Positions 25,285 to 37,037 of a DNA stretch of 64,000 nt are shown here, piece by piece. The notes under the pieces were generated by a model. That model was not told where the DNA came from, searched no databases, and saw only the letters and a list, made by a program, of their open reading frames with translations. Made by a program: the position numbers and the translations under genes. The DNA is from Callaeas wilsoni. Its lineage: Eukaryota; Chordata; Aves; Passeriformes; Callaeidae. The stretch spans positions 310,001 to 374,000 of the forward strand of contig VWPU01010357.1 of NCBI GenBank assembly GCA_013398955.1, read 5' to 3'. Every line of letters begins with the position of its first letter. Positions within the stretch are counted from its first letter, which is position 1.

Positions 25285-25516
25285 TGTTGTGGTGAATGGA
25301 CCAACCAGGGGGCCACAGAGCCCAGAAACAGAGGTTTGGTGGGCTGGTACCACAGAGTAAAACCCCATTCTGCGAAGATGGCTTCTGCCTTTGAGTTCCT
25401 AGGATTCCTGAGGGGTGGTTCTGTCTACAGTTGACAGACACCCCTTGTGTCCCCTAAGGGAAGGTGTCCTGGCCTGTCCCGCCTTTCTCCTGTTCCTATG
25501 GGTCCCTGCTGTGCCA

Positions 25517-25547
25517 CCCCGCCCCCTTCCCTGTATCCTTTTAAAAA
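25517..25547 (+). promoter_or_regulatory. LTR core promoter: G/C-box and TATA-like element
   Basis: CCCCGCCCC, the complement of an Sp1-type GGGGCGGGG box, lies 14 bases before TTTTAAAAA. Initiation would be expected about 25-30 bases after the TATA, near 25570. Whether it still fires is unknown. Confidence 0.55.
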
Positions 25548-25609
25548 GCCCCCTCAGTCTCTTGTCTTGTCCTCTCTTCGTATCCGGTCCCTTTTGAGGG
25601 TGCTGTTGC

Positions 25610-25615
25610 AATAAA
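25610..25615 (+). promoter_or_regulatory. LTR polyadenylation signal AATAAA
   Basis: An exact AATAAA lies about 65 bases after the TATA-like box, the spacing of a short R region. Cleavage would be expected about 15-25 bases on. Confidence 0.6.
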
Positions 25616-25847
25616 CCCTTGGAACACTGGCCGAAGGGCCACCTCTGCTCATTTGTTTCTGGCCATGCCTGGGCTATCCACAAGCCCCAGGCACGCTAGG
25701 CTTCGTGCCCTCCACCACACGGGCTGGGAGGCTGGCAAGCGAGGCACCGAGGTGCCCCGGGGTGTCCTACCTTTGTGTGGGACACACCTGGACCAAGCTG
25801 CGGCCCCCCCAGCCTGGCCAGCGTGCTGGCGTATTAATATACCTTGG

Positions 25848-27186
25848 TTGTGCAAAAGAGTGATTAAGTTAACCATTACAATTTAAGTGTTCCCAATTTA
25901 AACAAAGCATTCAAAAAAAGCCTCTGTATTTGACTTCATTCAACAACAGACAGAAAAATCCAGAGCAGAAGGTGAAGCTGTTCTTGACTACACCTTAGTT
26001 TGTCCTTTACTTGTTTTGCTGTGCCTGTAGATACTGCAAGTGCAGCCCCAAATACAGTTTTGTTGCTACTCTGACTAAATGCTATAAAGCAGCCAGTCTT
26101 CAAGGCTAAACCCCATGAGGCTCTATACTCACTTTCTGAGAATAACAACTCTTGATAACACACAGAAAAAGTTTTTTGTATATAAAAAAGTATTAAGTAA
26201 ATAGCAGACTATCACTATTAGCAGTAAGGCTGCAATACTACCTTTTTCTTACGAAGGCTAGTCAAACAATTTCCTCCTTATGGTAGCAATGGCATCTGAC
26301 AGAGATGACTAAATAATAAAACCTTTTTCTACGAGTTCATTGGAAAGAAACATCAAAATGTGCGGTCTATTCTGTGCAATGAAGTTTTCTCTTGGTAATT
26401 TCCTCCTTTGTACAGCCTGCATACTCTTATCCTGCAGCTTACATTCAAAGTCACTATCACTCTATTTAGCAAGAAAGTAATGATCATTTAATAACTAGGT
26501 CCTCATATATATTTTTTGTCTTTATGGTTCCTGTACTATTATGTTCTAGTGATGATTCTTATTTTGGAGGTGTGGGAGAACATTAAAAGTAAAAAAAAAA
26601 AAAAACACCTCAGGTAAGTATTCCAGAGAGAAGAGCAAATATTTTTATTTTCACCTATTGTTACCTGAAGAAAAATTATATTAAAATAATTTTTAAGAAA
26701 TCCTATTCTTTATATCTTCTTCTTCTTTTCAGATCACATGTCTGATAATTGCTGGAGTCTGAAAATTAAGAACGCCTATTAAAAGAAATTACTGTTCATT
26801 TCTTTCCTACTCGCAGGGCATGGATTATCCTTACTTCTTCCATGTCACACAGAGGCAATGTTTACCATTACAGGGCCTTGAAATTTAAAACAAAACACAC
26901 TTTAGCTTCTGTCATAGCACAAGTAATAAAATGTGAGTTACTCAAATGGAGACATATCAATGTATATTTCACAACGATCACAGTCAGAACACATAACTGA
27001 TTTCTTTTGGCTTACTCCCTAAATATGGTAAAACTCATTGGTGGGAAGTTAGAGGTGTTACCAAATACACAGCGCTCAAAAGAAACAAATCACAGTTTAA
27101 TCTGACGTTTATTTTTGTTCCCTCTCTCCCATTCAATATGTATAGCTGAATATTTTTCTGTATGTTAGTCTTACAGATGATGGTGC
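25848..27186. other. AT-rich intergenic sequence
   Basis: Base composition returns sharply to AT-rich after the LTR. A 15-base poly(A) run sits at 26591-26605. No frame over 75 codons and no recognisable domain. Confidence 0.55.
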
Positions 27187-27278
27187 ATATCTTTATAAAT
27201 ATTTGTACATATATATCTATACACACTATATACATAAATATATATATATCAGTCTCCATATATATATATTTTTATAAA
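27187..27278. repeat. TA/TATC-rich simple sequence
   Basis: Interrupted TA dinucleotide runs with CATA and TATC variants, the longest pure blocks being about 10-12 bases. Confidence 0.8.
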
Positions 27279-27730
27279 GAGGAAAAGCAAGTTATCATGG
27301 CTTTATATAAATGCATTGAGTTAAAAAGGGAAAAGGGAGAATAAAATTAGCTTGGCATGACTGTGAGATTAGACACTAAAATTATCCTCCTGCAGTCATA
27401 TTTAATTCTCTAAACAGCTTTAACTAATTTGCTTAGGCACGCTACTTTTTAGTGAAACTAATGAAAAAACATGCAGCCTCTATGTTCATTTTTGGTGAAT
27501 ATTCAAACCTTTAAATGCAATAAGACTTTTTTTTAACCTTTTTTTAATCAGTTCTCCTCTATAACACTCTCTTTGCTTACTCAAGCTGCCATTTTAGGCA
27601 ATAGCTTGTGCTAGAAGTGCTCATATTCCCTAAATTTATTCATTTAAGGAACTTAAGTGATATTACATGACTAGAGCCACCCATTTTTTAAGCAAGAATT
27701 GCCAATATCAGACAATATTTCCCCTCAGGG

Positions 27731-27905
27731 AAAAAAAAAAAACCACAAAACAAAAAACAAAACCAAAAACAACAACAAAACCAAAAAACCCACCAAGAAA
27801 TCAAACTAAAACAAAATAAAAAACAAACAAACAAAAAACCCCCAACCAACCAACCAAACAAAACCCCAAACAAACAAACAAACAAAAAGCACAACAAAAC
27901 GAAAA
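27731..27905. repeat. Low-complexity A/C tract, almost free of G
   Basis: From 27731 to 27888 the plus strand is almost entirely A and C with one G (27797). It includes AACAAC, CCAACCAACC and AAACAAAC arrays. It resembles the tract at 18.8 kb in composition and strand. The T/G complement explains the cysteine- and phenylalanine-rich frame at 27688-27954 (-), which is not a gene. Confidence 0.9.
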
Positions 27906-30790
27906 GCAGGTAGCATTTGTTCACATGAATTTGACCACAGAAGGACAAAACCACAATATCCAGATACCTAATTTATCACAGATGGCTTTTTTTCAGTTTT
28001 GTTTTCACTCTGTTCCAGACATTAAACGAGTTAGAAAGACTATTAGTACTGATTTGAATACATACCTTTCCTCATGTTATGTGTTCCTGAAAATTCAGTT
28101 AATTTGCCCAGAGCTACAGAGCTAATTCCTGAGAACACCAGACCTCACATTGCTACTAAGAAAAGAACTGGTTCTATGCTTGTTTGATGTTTTTTCACTC
28201 TATCAACACATTTTACCACATGCAAAACAATGGAAACAGCTATTATTTAAACAGCCAAAGAAGCACATAAACTTCTGGTGGCCTTTAGTGGTGAATTCTT
28301 TTCTCTGTCTCAGCCCATCGGCTTCTCTGCCTCACCTAGATCAACCAGTAACCAGCAGAAGTGCCAATAACAATTAGGTGGGCTTGGTTTTCAGTTAGCC
28401 TGAGCGATTTACCAGATTCTTAGTTTCCTTAAGAGCCACATACGAGGTTTGTGTGGAAATCCAGCCCAACCCAATCCCATCCTGAATAATTGCAGACGTT
28501 CTGGCTAAGCAAAAGAGTGCTAAATAGTTGAGGGGTTAGGTTTAAACAGACAAGCAACTCCCCAAAAGAGTTGGTGTGTTGTAAATTTGTGTGTAATGGT
28601 TTCACTTAGCAAGAATACAATTTTCTGTTTCCTGGTAGAACCAGACTGCCAATGTCGTTGCTACATTAAAAAAAACTTATGTTCTTGTCACCTACTGCTG
28701 GGCAGACTGATCTCTCACCACTATTGTTTACAACAATTTTGTCAACAGTGATTTTCTTATATTTCGTTTAACTGTCAAATGGAAAGCTAGAATATACCTT
28801 GTGAAATGGCGTTGATGAGCAGTCTAGACATGCCTAGCAGGTAAACCATCCAGGCAAACCAAGCATTTTTGGTTATTAGCAATACTACCTTTCTGGTACC
28901 TTTCAGGGTACTTTCTGTAAGGTAATAGCTTTTTCTCCATCCCTACTAATCCCATAATTCTTAATCTGTGATGTACATATGACAGGCCCAATTCGTAAGT
29001 AACTTAATATTTGCTTTGATAAAGTCAATATTAAATATATATATATATATATTTTTCAAGCATCTAACTAGAAGTCATTTTCACGTTTTACTCACTGTTA
29101 CCTTGTGTTAACTGCATACAGACTGCTTACAGAGAACTCTTAACAACAGTGCTGCAGTTATCTTTGGCAAACTTCTGGCAAGTTTAGATATTTTGTCTGA
29201 AAATTGCATGTGGAAAAAGCAAGTGCAGTCTGTGGAACTTTTATAATACAATAACACAGATTTTTGTTTAGTGTACACTTGCCCAAAAGTTCGAAAGCAT
29301 AATGTAATTTAGCATTGTAGAAGATCTATGCTATCCTCTGCTGTCATTAAAATCAATCCCAATGCAGCAAAATGTGTTTAAACTGGTGTAATTCCATTCT
29401 AAATGCAAAAACCTAGACCATATATTTCATAGTGCTGCTAACACTGCCAGAACCTGAACACTAATAAGGTGCTAATTAGGAACTGCCATTTTAAGTCTGC
29501 CGTGTTCTTGCATGTGAATTTACCATATGCTCTAGATCAGATTTCCTACTGTGAAAAAGCTGAGATGGCTCAAGCATATGATGTGCAATAAACCACTGCT
29601 TTTCAGTATCCTATTCTCTAAAAATGCTTTTTGTCTGGTGATTGTAAGTGTAGGTTTTTGAGAGGATTGCCATATGTTTCTGCATGTTTTTTTGTTTATT
29701 TTATCTACTCAAGAAACTTCCTTTGGAAAATTATGGTATAGTGCTAGAGAACTGCCCACAATAAATACCAAGAGCTACCCACGTGACTGCATTCTTCAGA
29801 CATTTAACAGGGTCTATTTATTAATGTTAGAGATATTTCCAGCAAAATGAATCACATAATCAATGCTGATGTCTGTTGTAATATGTTTATATTATATTAA
29901 AACTACACTTCATTCCACCTTTTTTTTTTGTGTCCAGACATCAAAGGTAGAAGAAATATCTGATATTACAGATAAGCAACCTGTCCCAGAGGCCTTGCAC
30001 TTTTGGCTTTTTAGTCCTAAATTTAATCACAGTGAATAGGAACAGTCTTTTTCTTGTCACAGTACACAGACTTTCCAAACTATGTATTTCTCAGAACACA
30101 AGTATTGTATGCAGAGTTGAAAATGAGTGGACAGCTTTAATTTGGGAAAAAACCCAAACCTCACAAAGTTCAGTTTGGCAGTCAATTCAATGACAGTCAA
30201 TATTTCATCTTGTTGTTACAAAACCAAGCCATTATGCCATAACAAAGCCTAAAGTTGTTGAAAACTGACTGCCTTTTGGATGTTTGCAAGGCAAAAAAAT
30301 ATCATGTTCTGGATAACATCAACAAGAGTGCAAGTAATTGAGATCTGACTTTACTTAGATTTGTTGACTTACTGTGAAAATTCAATGCTCAATATAAATC
30401 AGGATTTTCCATTTTTTACATGTGTTAATGTGGGCTACTGGTAACAGCACATTGTGTCACAAAAAACGTAGCGTGCAGCTCTTAGTCGTGTGTGTTGTCC
30501 CTGGTATAGTTCCTCATGGGTCCATAAGGACAAAAAAAAAAAAAAAAGAAGAAAAAAAGAAAAAAAGATTTAAGGGAGAAAGGAACACATGGTCAGACCC
30601 CTAGGGAACATTTAAGATCTTCAAAGAGAATCTGAAATTCAGCCTGCACTTCTTAGTTGTCAACAGCATTGCATAGAATATCTAGACAAGACTTTCGTCT
30701 GCCACGTTTGGAAAGAACAGGCTTGATCTGCACACTCGTGATACAAAGGGAAAAATCTTGATTTAGACTTTATAGGAGGCACTAGGTATT
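27906..30790. other. AT-rich intergenic sequence
   Basis: No gene supported. It contains a 20-base AT dinucleotide run (29034-29053) and an impure poly(A)/GA tract (30532-30568). The latter could be a retrotransposition tail, but the sequence before it matches nothing I recognise. Confidence 0.5.
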
Positions 30791-31020
30791 TCATAGTCTT
30801 GTTGGGGTTGGAAAAGACCTCTAAGGTCATCAAGGCCAACCATCAGCCTAACAGTACCGCCACTGAGCCACGTCCCTAAGCACATCTACACGTTATTTCA
30901 ACATTTCCAGGGATGGTGATTTCACCACTTGAAATGTCAGCCTGTTTCAATGTTTGACCTCCCTTTCACTGAAGAAATTTTCCCTAATATGCAATCTAAG
31001 CCTCCCCTGTCTGCATCACA
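30791..31020 (-). mobile_element. CR1: CR1 LINE 3' fragment, minus strand
   Basis: The plus strand reads TCATAGTCTTGTTGGGGTTG, then 'GAAAAGACCTCTAAGGTCATC', 'TTTCCAGGGATGGTGATTTC' and 'ATATGCAATCTAAGCCTCCCC', the complements of CR1 3' blocks in order. The 'AAAAGACCTCTAAGGTCATCA' variant differs from the copy at 1.27 kb, so another CR1 subfamily is involved. Similarity ends near 31020; the following 130 bases are not CR1 that I can see. Confidence 0.92.
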
Positions 31021-33131
31021 GAAATTTGAGCAGGGTGGTGTTAGCCACAGGGCCTCACAGGCTCCACTCCAGCAGAGGTGAAGCTGATAAAGCACCACAA
31101 GACAGGCAAGACACGGGACTAACTTATCTGATGATGGAACACTGTAATCCTTAACTGATCACCTCTCCAGATGGGTGCAGGAGTGCCGGTTTGAAATCAA
31201 GCCCATAGGCACAAAAACACATAATTGCATTGCCCTCAAAGCAACTTGGCAGCAACTTTAAAAGTCATAACATCCCTCAGAGACTCTCCCTCGTGCTGTA
31301 TGGAAACGAAGTGAAATATAGCTCCACCTGGGGTGATGTATGAGCCAAGAAATGTCAGTGTCATTGTGCTATCAGGTGTGCTGGCAAATTACGCTTCTGC
31401 TCAGTCTTCGTCTTCATCCATCTCTTGCCACTTGTCTGCACAAAATGGGTTTTTATTGGTTCCTCAGAGCTCACTCATGAATTGCACATAAAGCTATGAT
31501 AATGCCTGAGCTTGAAAGAAGAATAGAGTGACCTTCTCCTCCTCACACTTTTAACCTGGGAGGCAAAAGCTCTTCATTTTGCAAATAGCAACACACCTTT
31601 CTCAAAAGCTATTTATATGTTTTTTAACACATTTAACCAAGAAATTATTGGCACACAAGAGGAAATGTTGAAAAATACCATCTCAGAAGAGAAGCTTTCA
31701 CAAACATTTATTTATAAGAAGTAATAGGTTTAAGTGATATTACTGTACATTCTAAGTTAAAATCTTTCTCATAATTTTTATATGACATAGTGAAAGCGTG
31801 AAAATTAATATTAAATTCTTCTTGTGTAAACTAACAGGAAAAATAATAGCATGGAATTTAGAGATTAACAGTGTTGCTAATATCTGAATCAATATTGCAA
31901 ATCATGATAGCAGAGCTGGCTACTTTTTTTCTTGAGAAAAAAAAAAATCAGCAAATCACTAGCACCATTAGATGCAACAAAGAATATCCCACCTTTGTCT
32001 GGCTGGTTTACTTAGATGTCTTTTTGTTTGCCTGGAGACATAAAAGATCAGCACAGAGAGAAACACCATTACTTTTTAGGAGGAAAACCTGAAATATGAA
32101 ATGGATATTATTAATGAAGACCTAACAAGATGGTCAAACCAATGGTATTTTAAATAATGTTACCAAGTTAAAGAGCACAGTAAGAGCACATGTCATAGAA
32201 GAAAAGTAGAAGATAACCCTAAGAGAATTCATTAAGTGTTTATAGGCCCCTGTACTGGCATGGGCATACTCTCTGGGGAAGTGACTACAGTACAAAAACT
32301 CAAAACTTCAGGGTAGCTCTGCTGATCCTTTAATCGCTGAAACCTTTGATAAAAACTAGAACAGAAAGTAAAACACCAATCTTTGAATTCCTGTGCTTCT
32401 CTCAGTGCTGCACTTCTGGCATTTGCTGAGCAGCAGCCCCAAACCCAGACCTGAGGGAGGAGCCCTGCTGGTGCTGGGCAGTTGCTTGTCCCTAGAATCC
32501 CTCAGAGTGGGAAGCCCACTGGTCGGTGCCTGTGTTGCTCCATCCCCGAAAAGCATCCTCCTCTCAGCTCACCAAAATACTTCTCTGCAGCTGACAAGTT
32601 TGTGCTAGCAGACAAAAATAACTCTGCAGGGGAAGTTTACAAGTACTTGCCGGCATGTGTATAAATAAATGTTGCTCTTTCCAAATATACTCAGGGTACT
32701 CAGACCTTTCATATACCCTAGGGCCCACCCATAACTGCAGAGTCCCAAAACACCACAGTGTACATCAGAGATTAAATTCAACTGTGTTAGAAAAATGCCT
32801 GGGCTTGGCATAAGAGAACAGTGGTGATTTGAGGCAAAGACACTGGACAAGGTTGGGGAAGGGCAAGATCTGGCTCAGCAGCAGACAGCTTTGGTGACTT
32901 TGCACATGTGTCTGCACCTTAAGCCCTCCCCTTTGTAAAACAGTTCTGTAAGGTCTGTTCTTCTGTCTGTCCCTCTGTCTTGCTGTTCAGATTGCACCTT
33001 CCTCAGACTAATTCCTTTTGTGCTGTGCGTAAAAAGACAGCCTGTAGTCAATATGCATTATGGGATGGAACTGGATGTTTATTGTAGGGAGTTAAAATGA
33101 GACTGATTTTCTTCTGTGTAAGCAGGATGGC
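31021..33131. other. Intergenic sequence with one GC-richer patch
   Basis: No gene supported. The stretch 32400-32600 is richer in G and C, with overlapping frames on both strands (66-71 codons), no domain and no obvious splice context. The rest is AT-rich. Confidence 0.5.
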
Positions 33132-33200
33132 AAGAATCAGAAAGGACAGAAAAGACCTCCAAGCCCAGCCATCAAGTACCTCCTGATCTGAGCCTACTCA
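33132..33200 (-). mobile_element. Possible ancient CR1 remnant
   Basis: AGAATCAGAAAGGACAGAAA followed by AGACCTCCAAGCCCAGCCAT and CAAGTACC resembles the complement of the CR1 terminal block ('GAAAAGACCTCCAAGATCATC'). It is heavily diverged and short. Similarity could be chance. Confidence 0.4.
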
Positions 33201-36200
33201 TTGAATTTCAGACTCACTTGGACCCATCTGTGTCATGAACATTCCTGCTTGGATGATTTTCAACTTTATTTGAAGGACCCTATGTCCCTCAGTTTTTTGG
33301 AGAAAATAACCTACTATGAGGCCTTTCATAGCTTTCCATTGGCCATGGAAAGAAAACATCAGAAAATTAGTATTTTGGATGATGGAAAAACTCTCAGAGA
33401 GAGTTTAATATGTTAGGGGAATGAGAAAAGCAGAAAAACTATCAAAGTAATATCATGGTGGAGATGCAATTCAGGCAGCACATCAAGTGAAGGGAGGGCA
33501 AAAAGAGAGAAATGTTGCACTTTTAAAGCCTCCTATGCTGAAACACAAAGTGCTTTCTTTCATTTGCAGTTAAAATTCACCCAGCGTCATGGGAAACGGG
33601 CAAAAATTGCCTTCATCCCCACCCACCTTAGTGTTTTGTACCCCAGGACAACCCCTGAGCAGTCTGCAGGGGAAAGGGAGGGAAAGGGGAATACACAGGA
33701 GAGTCCAGGTCTGACCTTTCATTCCTTCTGCCTGAGAACCCCAGTAGTTGTTTCCTCTCTCATTATCACCACACATTTCAGCTGCTGCCATGAGGAGTGG
33801 CATTCTTGTTCTCTGCAGTCAGCCAGTTATTTATGGAACACGACTTTCTTCCTAATTTACAGCAGTTTCTCACAGAATACCTAGCTAGCAACCTGCTTAC
33901 TCTTGCTCATATCATTTTATTTGTATAAACTCTTGTGTTAAATGTAAACAGACCAACCCTATAATCTTTTATACCAATTTAGAGGTTTAATTCCAAGAAA
34001 AGCAAAAGAGAAGAAGTGACAGCATGGTGTTACTGAACTCAGGAGCAAATCTGTGTTCTTTTCCTTGAAGTTCATACAAGCTATGTGAGAAGAGATCAAC
34101 TAGTCCACAGGCATGTGATTCACAGGACATTTAGTGTAGCTCATGAAAGCACAGTAAAAATAACTTTACGTGAGCATGTCCATGTGTTAACCTTGGATTC
34201 TCCAGGCCTTTTCTGTCCTCCAGAAGCACAGTAGATGTGGTTTTAATTTTATAGTTTTTTCATCAGACATGGCTGCTGAACTCTTCAGTCATAGGTAAAC
34301 ACTCCCCAGAGAAGGTCCATTCATTTCTGTAGGGTCATTTATAAAACAAATTACTGTGCATTCAAGGTAGCATTAATGACAACTGGTCTCTGCAAATAAA
34401 TAGTACCTGAAGGCTAAAACATATGGTGGAAGCATTACTTACACGAATAAAGAACAAAGCTTGTGGTTAAAGTGTGAACATTTGGTTGTTTATTCAAGAA
34501 GCATTTAATCCAAGCATGACAACAATAAAACTTTTTACTTCTATTTTCCCATCACTCCAGAGCCATGGTTTGCAAAATGAAAAATGACTTATTGCTTTAG
34601 CAGTTATCCCCATTTCCTTTTCGTTGTGATGGCTGGTTAGTGTCCATGGACCTCTGTCTAGTGAATCTTACAAGGGGTGCAAGTGAATAATCCCTCATTT
34701 GTTTTCAGTTTCTAGGAAAATAGTTTCTTTACCCGTTGCTTGTTTTAAAACATCAACAAAATTGTCATGAAGCCTCAGAGAACAACTTAGCACCAGCTAA
34801 GCATATTCTATGTTACAATACAATAAGCCTCTTATGTCACTGCTTAAAATCCTATTTTTAAAAAGAATCAAAACTTTGCATGCCATGGAATCAATGGGAA
34901 AATGGGAAATGTTCAGTCTCTAGACATTCATTTGGTATTCATCATAACAGCATTTATCATCATGTATTCATTTGGCATTCCTGTGGCTGTCACACGTAAG
35001 AGAGTTCAATTATAATGTACACAGCTAATGAGCATATAAAGTGTTACTGAAACAACATTACTGTGCTGTGCAACATTTTCTTATTTGCAGTATTCACATG
35101 CTTCAGGTTTTAATACAAACCAGGGGAAGAATAAAAGAGAAGCTTTGAAAGGAAAACAAAAACTACATGCATGTGTGCTTTTCCACTATCTACTGCAATA
35201 CCACTTCTTTCTAAGCACCTGCTGCTTCCCACCTAGTTAGTGTGCATTGCTTTATACCAGAACTCCAACTCATCATTCTCGACATTTTTTGGGTTTTTTT
35301 TTAAGGTACATTCAATTACTCTCATTGTTTTACTTGTACAGTACATGCCTCCTTCTTACAGTGTTCCTGCAACACTTTAATTTCTGCATTTTCAAAAGAA
35401 GACAACTGGATTCACACTTATCTTTTTTTGGTAGGAGGAGAAGGAGTGTAGCCTTAGTTTACAGAATAATTTCTGTTTCAGGTAGCTTTCCAACTCTGAT
35501 GTTCATAGTGAGTTTTTAATGTGGATCCACCTCAAGTCCCCATTCCAGAATCCATGCAAAAATTTTGAAAAATCAGCGAATTCTCAGCAATAATATCAAG
35601 CATTTCAAAGCATATTGTGCATTTTCTTAAATGCTTTTACTATAGCCACCCTTTCCACCAAACTCTGCAACACGAAATTGTTTGAAGTTAGAAGAACAAG
35701 ATTTTGCTACAGGTATTTGGACAGTCTAAGCTTAGACTTAAGTCTATATCAGCAACTACTCTAAGAAATTATATCATTTTCCTGGTGTCTGAGCTGAAAA
35801 CTGTTTAAAACAATGGAAAATTTATAGAAGCTTGTAATGAATAAAAGCATGCCAAATGGCTGTTAAAAATGTGACTTTGTGAGTGTAACTAACTCATATG
35901 TGGTAATTTAAGGTGAGTGCCAGAAACACAGCTTCATTTATATCAGAGCTGTTTTCTTCCTCCATTACGGTTATCATGCTCTCAGCTGTGCTCGCTCAAG
36001 CACTGAAACACGTCTGGGCCTGGCAACCAGCTAAATAACAGTATTTCTCGTTTGTTAGAATCTAGAAGCAGCATAATGAGAAAAGGAAACCTTTATCAGA
36101 CAGAATTATCGAAGCCTTGCCTTCACTGAGGTAACACAAATACTTGCGTGTGATTGAAGAAAAAGAAAACAGAGCAGAGACTGCAAGCATAGATTTTAAA

Positions 36201-37008
36201 GAGAGACTATAAATAAGATACAGTAGTAAGAGATACAGAAAGTTAAAGGGCCAAGACCTCCTGTTATCAAAATGAGAGTCCTACAACAAGGGAGAGCAAA
36301 AACTGCATCTACAATCATCTCTCAGTCTCTAGCATATAAGGCACATCTATTGCAATTTTAAAATAAGGATTGGATATAAAAATTGCTGATATAAGGCACC
36401 ACTTTGTGTGCATTTTAAAGTAATTGAAGCTTGGTTCTTTTACTGCTTTACTTCCTCTGCAAAATTATCAGCATACAAAACCTGAGAGATCTCTAAATCC
36501 CTGATGTCTGGTGAGGTCATACGACTGGGGAGAGCTGGAATGCCAAAGCTGTTTCCATACAGTAGCTGAAATGTTGATCACAAATTAGATATACCAGCTG
36601 AACATCACACATAATGTGCAAATATATAGTGGGCTTTAAATGAAAGAATCCTTATTGTGTCTACTAAACCCCTTCCCTGTCCCAATTATATTGCTTTCTT
36701 GGAAAACACTTCCCCTTTCACACCAGTGATTCTATTGCCAGGTTCTATCTGCTAATCATCTGCAATTCAATTTTGGGGAATATGTTCAGCTGCTTAAATT
36801 CTGTGCACAGCAAACATGCACTGGGTTTTGTTTTCTACCCAAAATTAGAAAAGTGTTTGAAAGGTACTGAACAAGAATGGAAATATGGCTGTTAGCACTT
36901 TTAAATGTTTTCCTCTAATCACATAACTGGAAGAGCATCCATTTAACCAAATGCTGCTCCCAAGTCAGCAGTCACACCTGTGTTCTATGTGACTCTTCTA
37001 TAACTTAC
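33201..37008. other. AT-rich intergenic sequence
   Basis: No gene supported. Frames up to 106 codons (33564-33884, +) have no recognisable domain. An imperfect direct repeat of ATTCATTTGG(T/C)ATTC occurs around 34927 and 34966. Confidence 0.5.
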
Positions 37009-37037
37009 AGATTGTTATTTGCTCTAAATAACAATCT
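37009..37037. repeat. Perfect 12-bp inverted repeat, 5-base loop
   Basis: AGATTGTTATTT (37009-37020) and AAATAACAATCT (37026-37037) are exact complements around GCTCT. It lies in a TAAT- and AACAAT-rich, repeat-free stretch. AACAAT within each arm is a Sox-type core, so the arms also form two opposed Sox-like sites. That reading is inference. Confidence 0.85.

Larger units (their letters stand above)
25285..25840 (+). mobile_element. Probable solo LTR of an endogenous retrovirus
   Basis: The arrangement is that of a retroviral LTR read on the plus strand: a G/C-box (CCCCGCCCC, 25517-25525), a TATA-like TTTTAAAAA (25539-25547), and a poly(A) signal AATAAA (25610-25615) about 65 bases on. The segment begins TGTTGTGGT, a start I associate with avian ERV LTRs. 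ACCTTGG stands just before it (25278-25284) and again just after it (25841-25847), a candidate target-site duplication. Against this, the 3' end would be ...AATAT instead of the canonical CA, and 7 bp is slightly long for a retroviral duplication, so the boundaries are provisional. No gag, pol or env frame and no clear primer-binding site is present, which fits a solo LTR. Confidence 0.6.

Noticed and set aside
24934..25368. 144-codon minus-strand and 100-codon plus-strand frames
   Set aside because: They overlap each other in a GC-rich repeat-like block, with no domain, and run into the probable LTR.
27688..27954. 88-codon minus-strand frame rich in F, C, L and W
   Set aside because: Same cause: the complement of an A/C simple tract.
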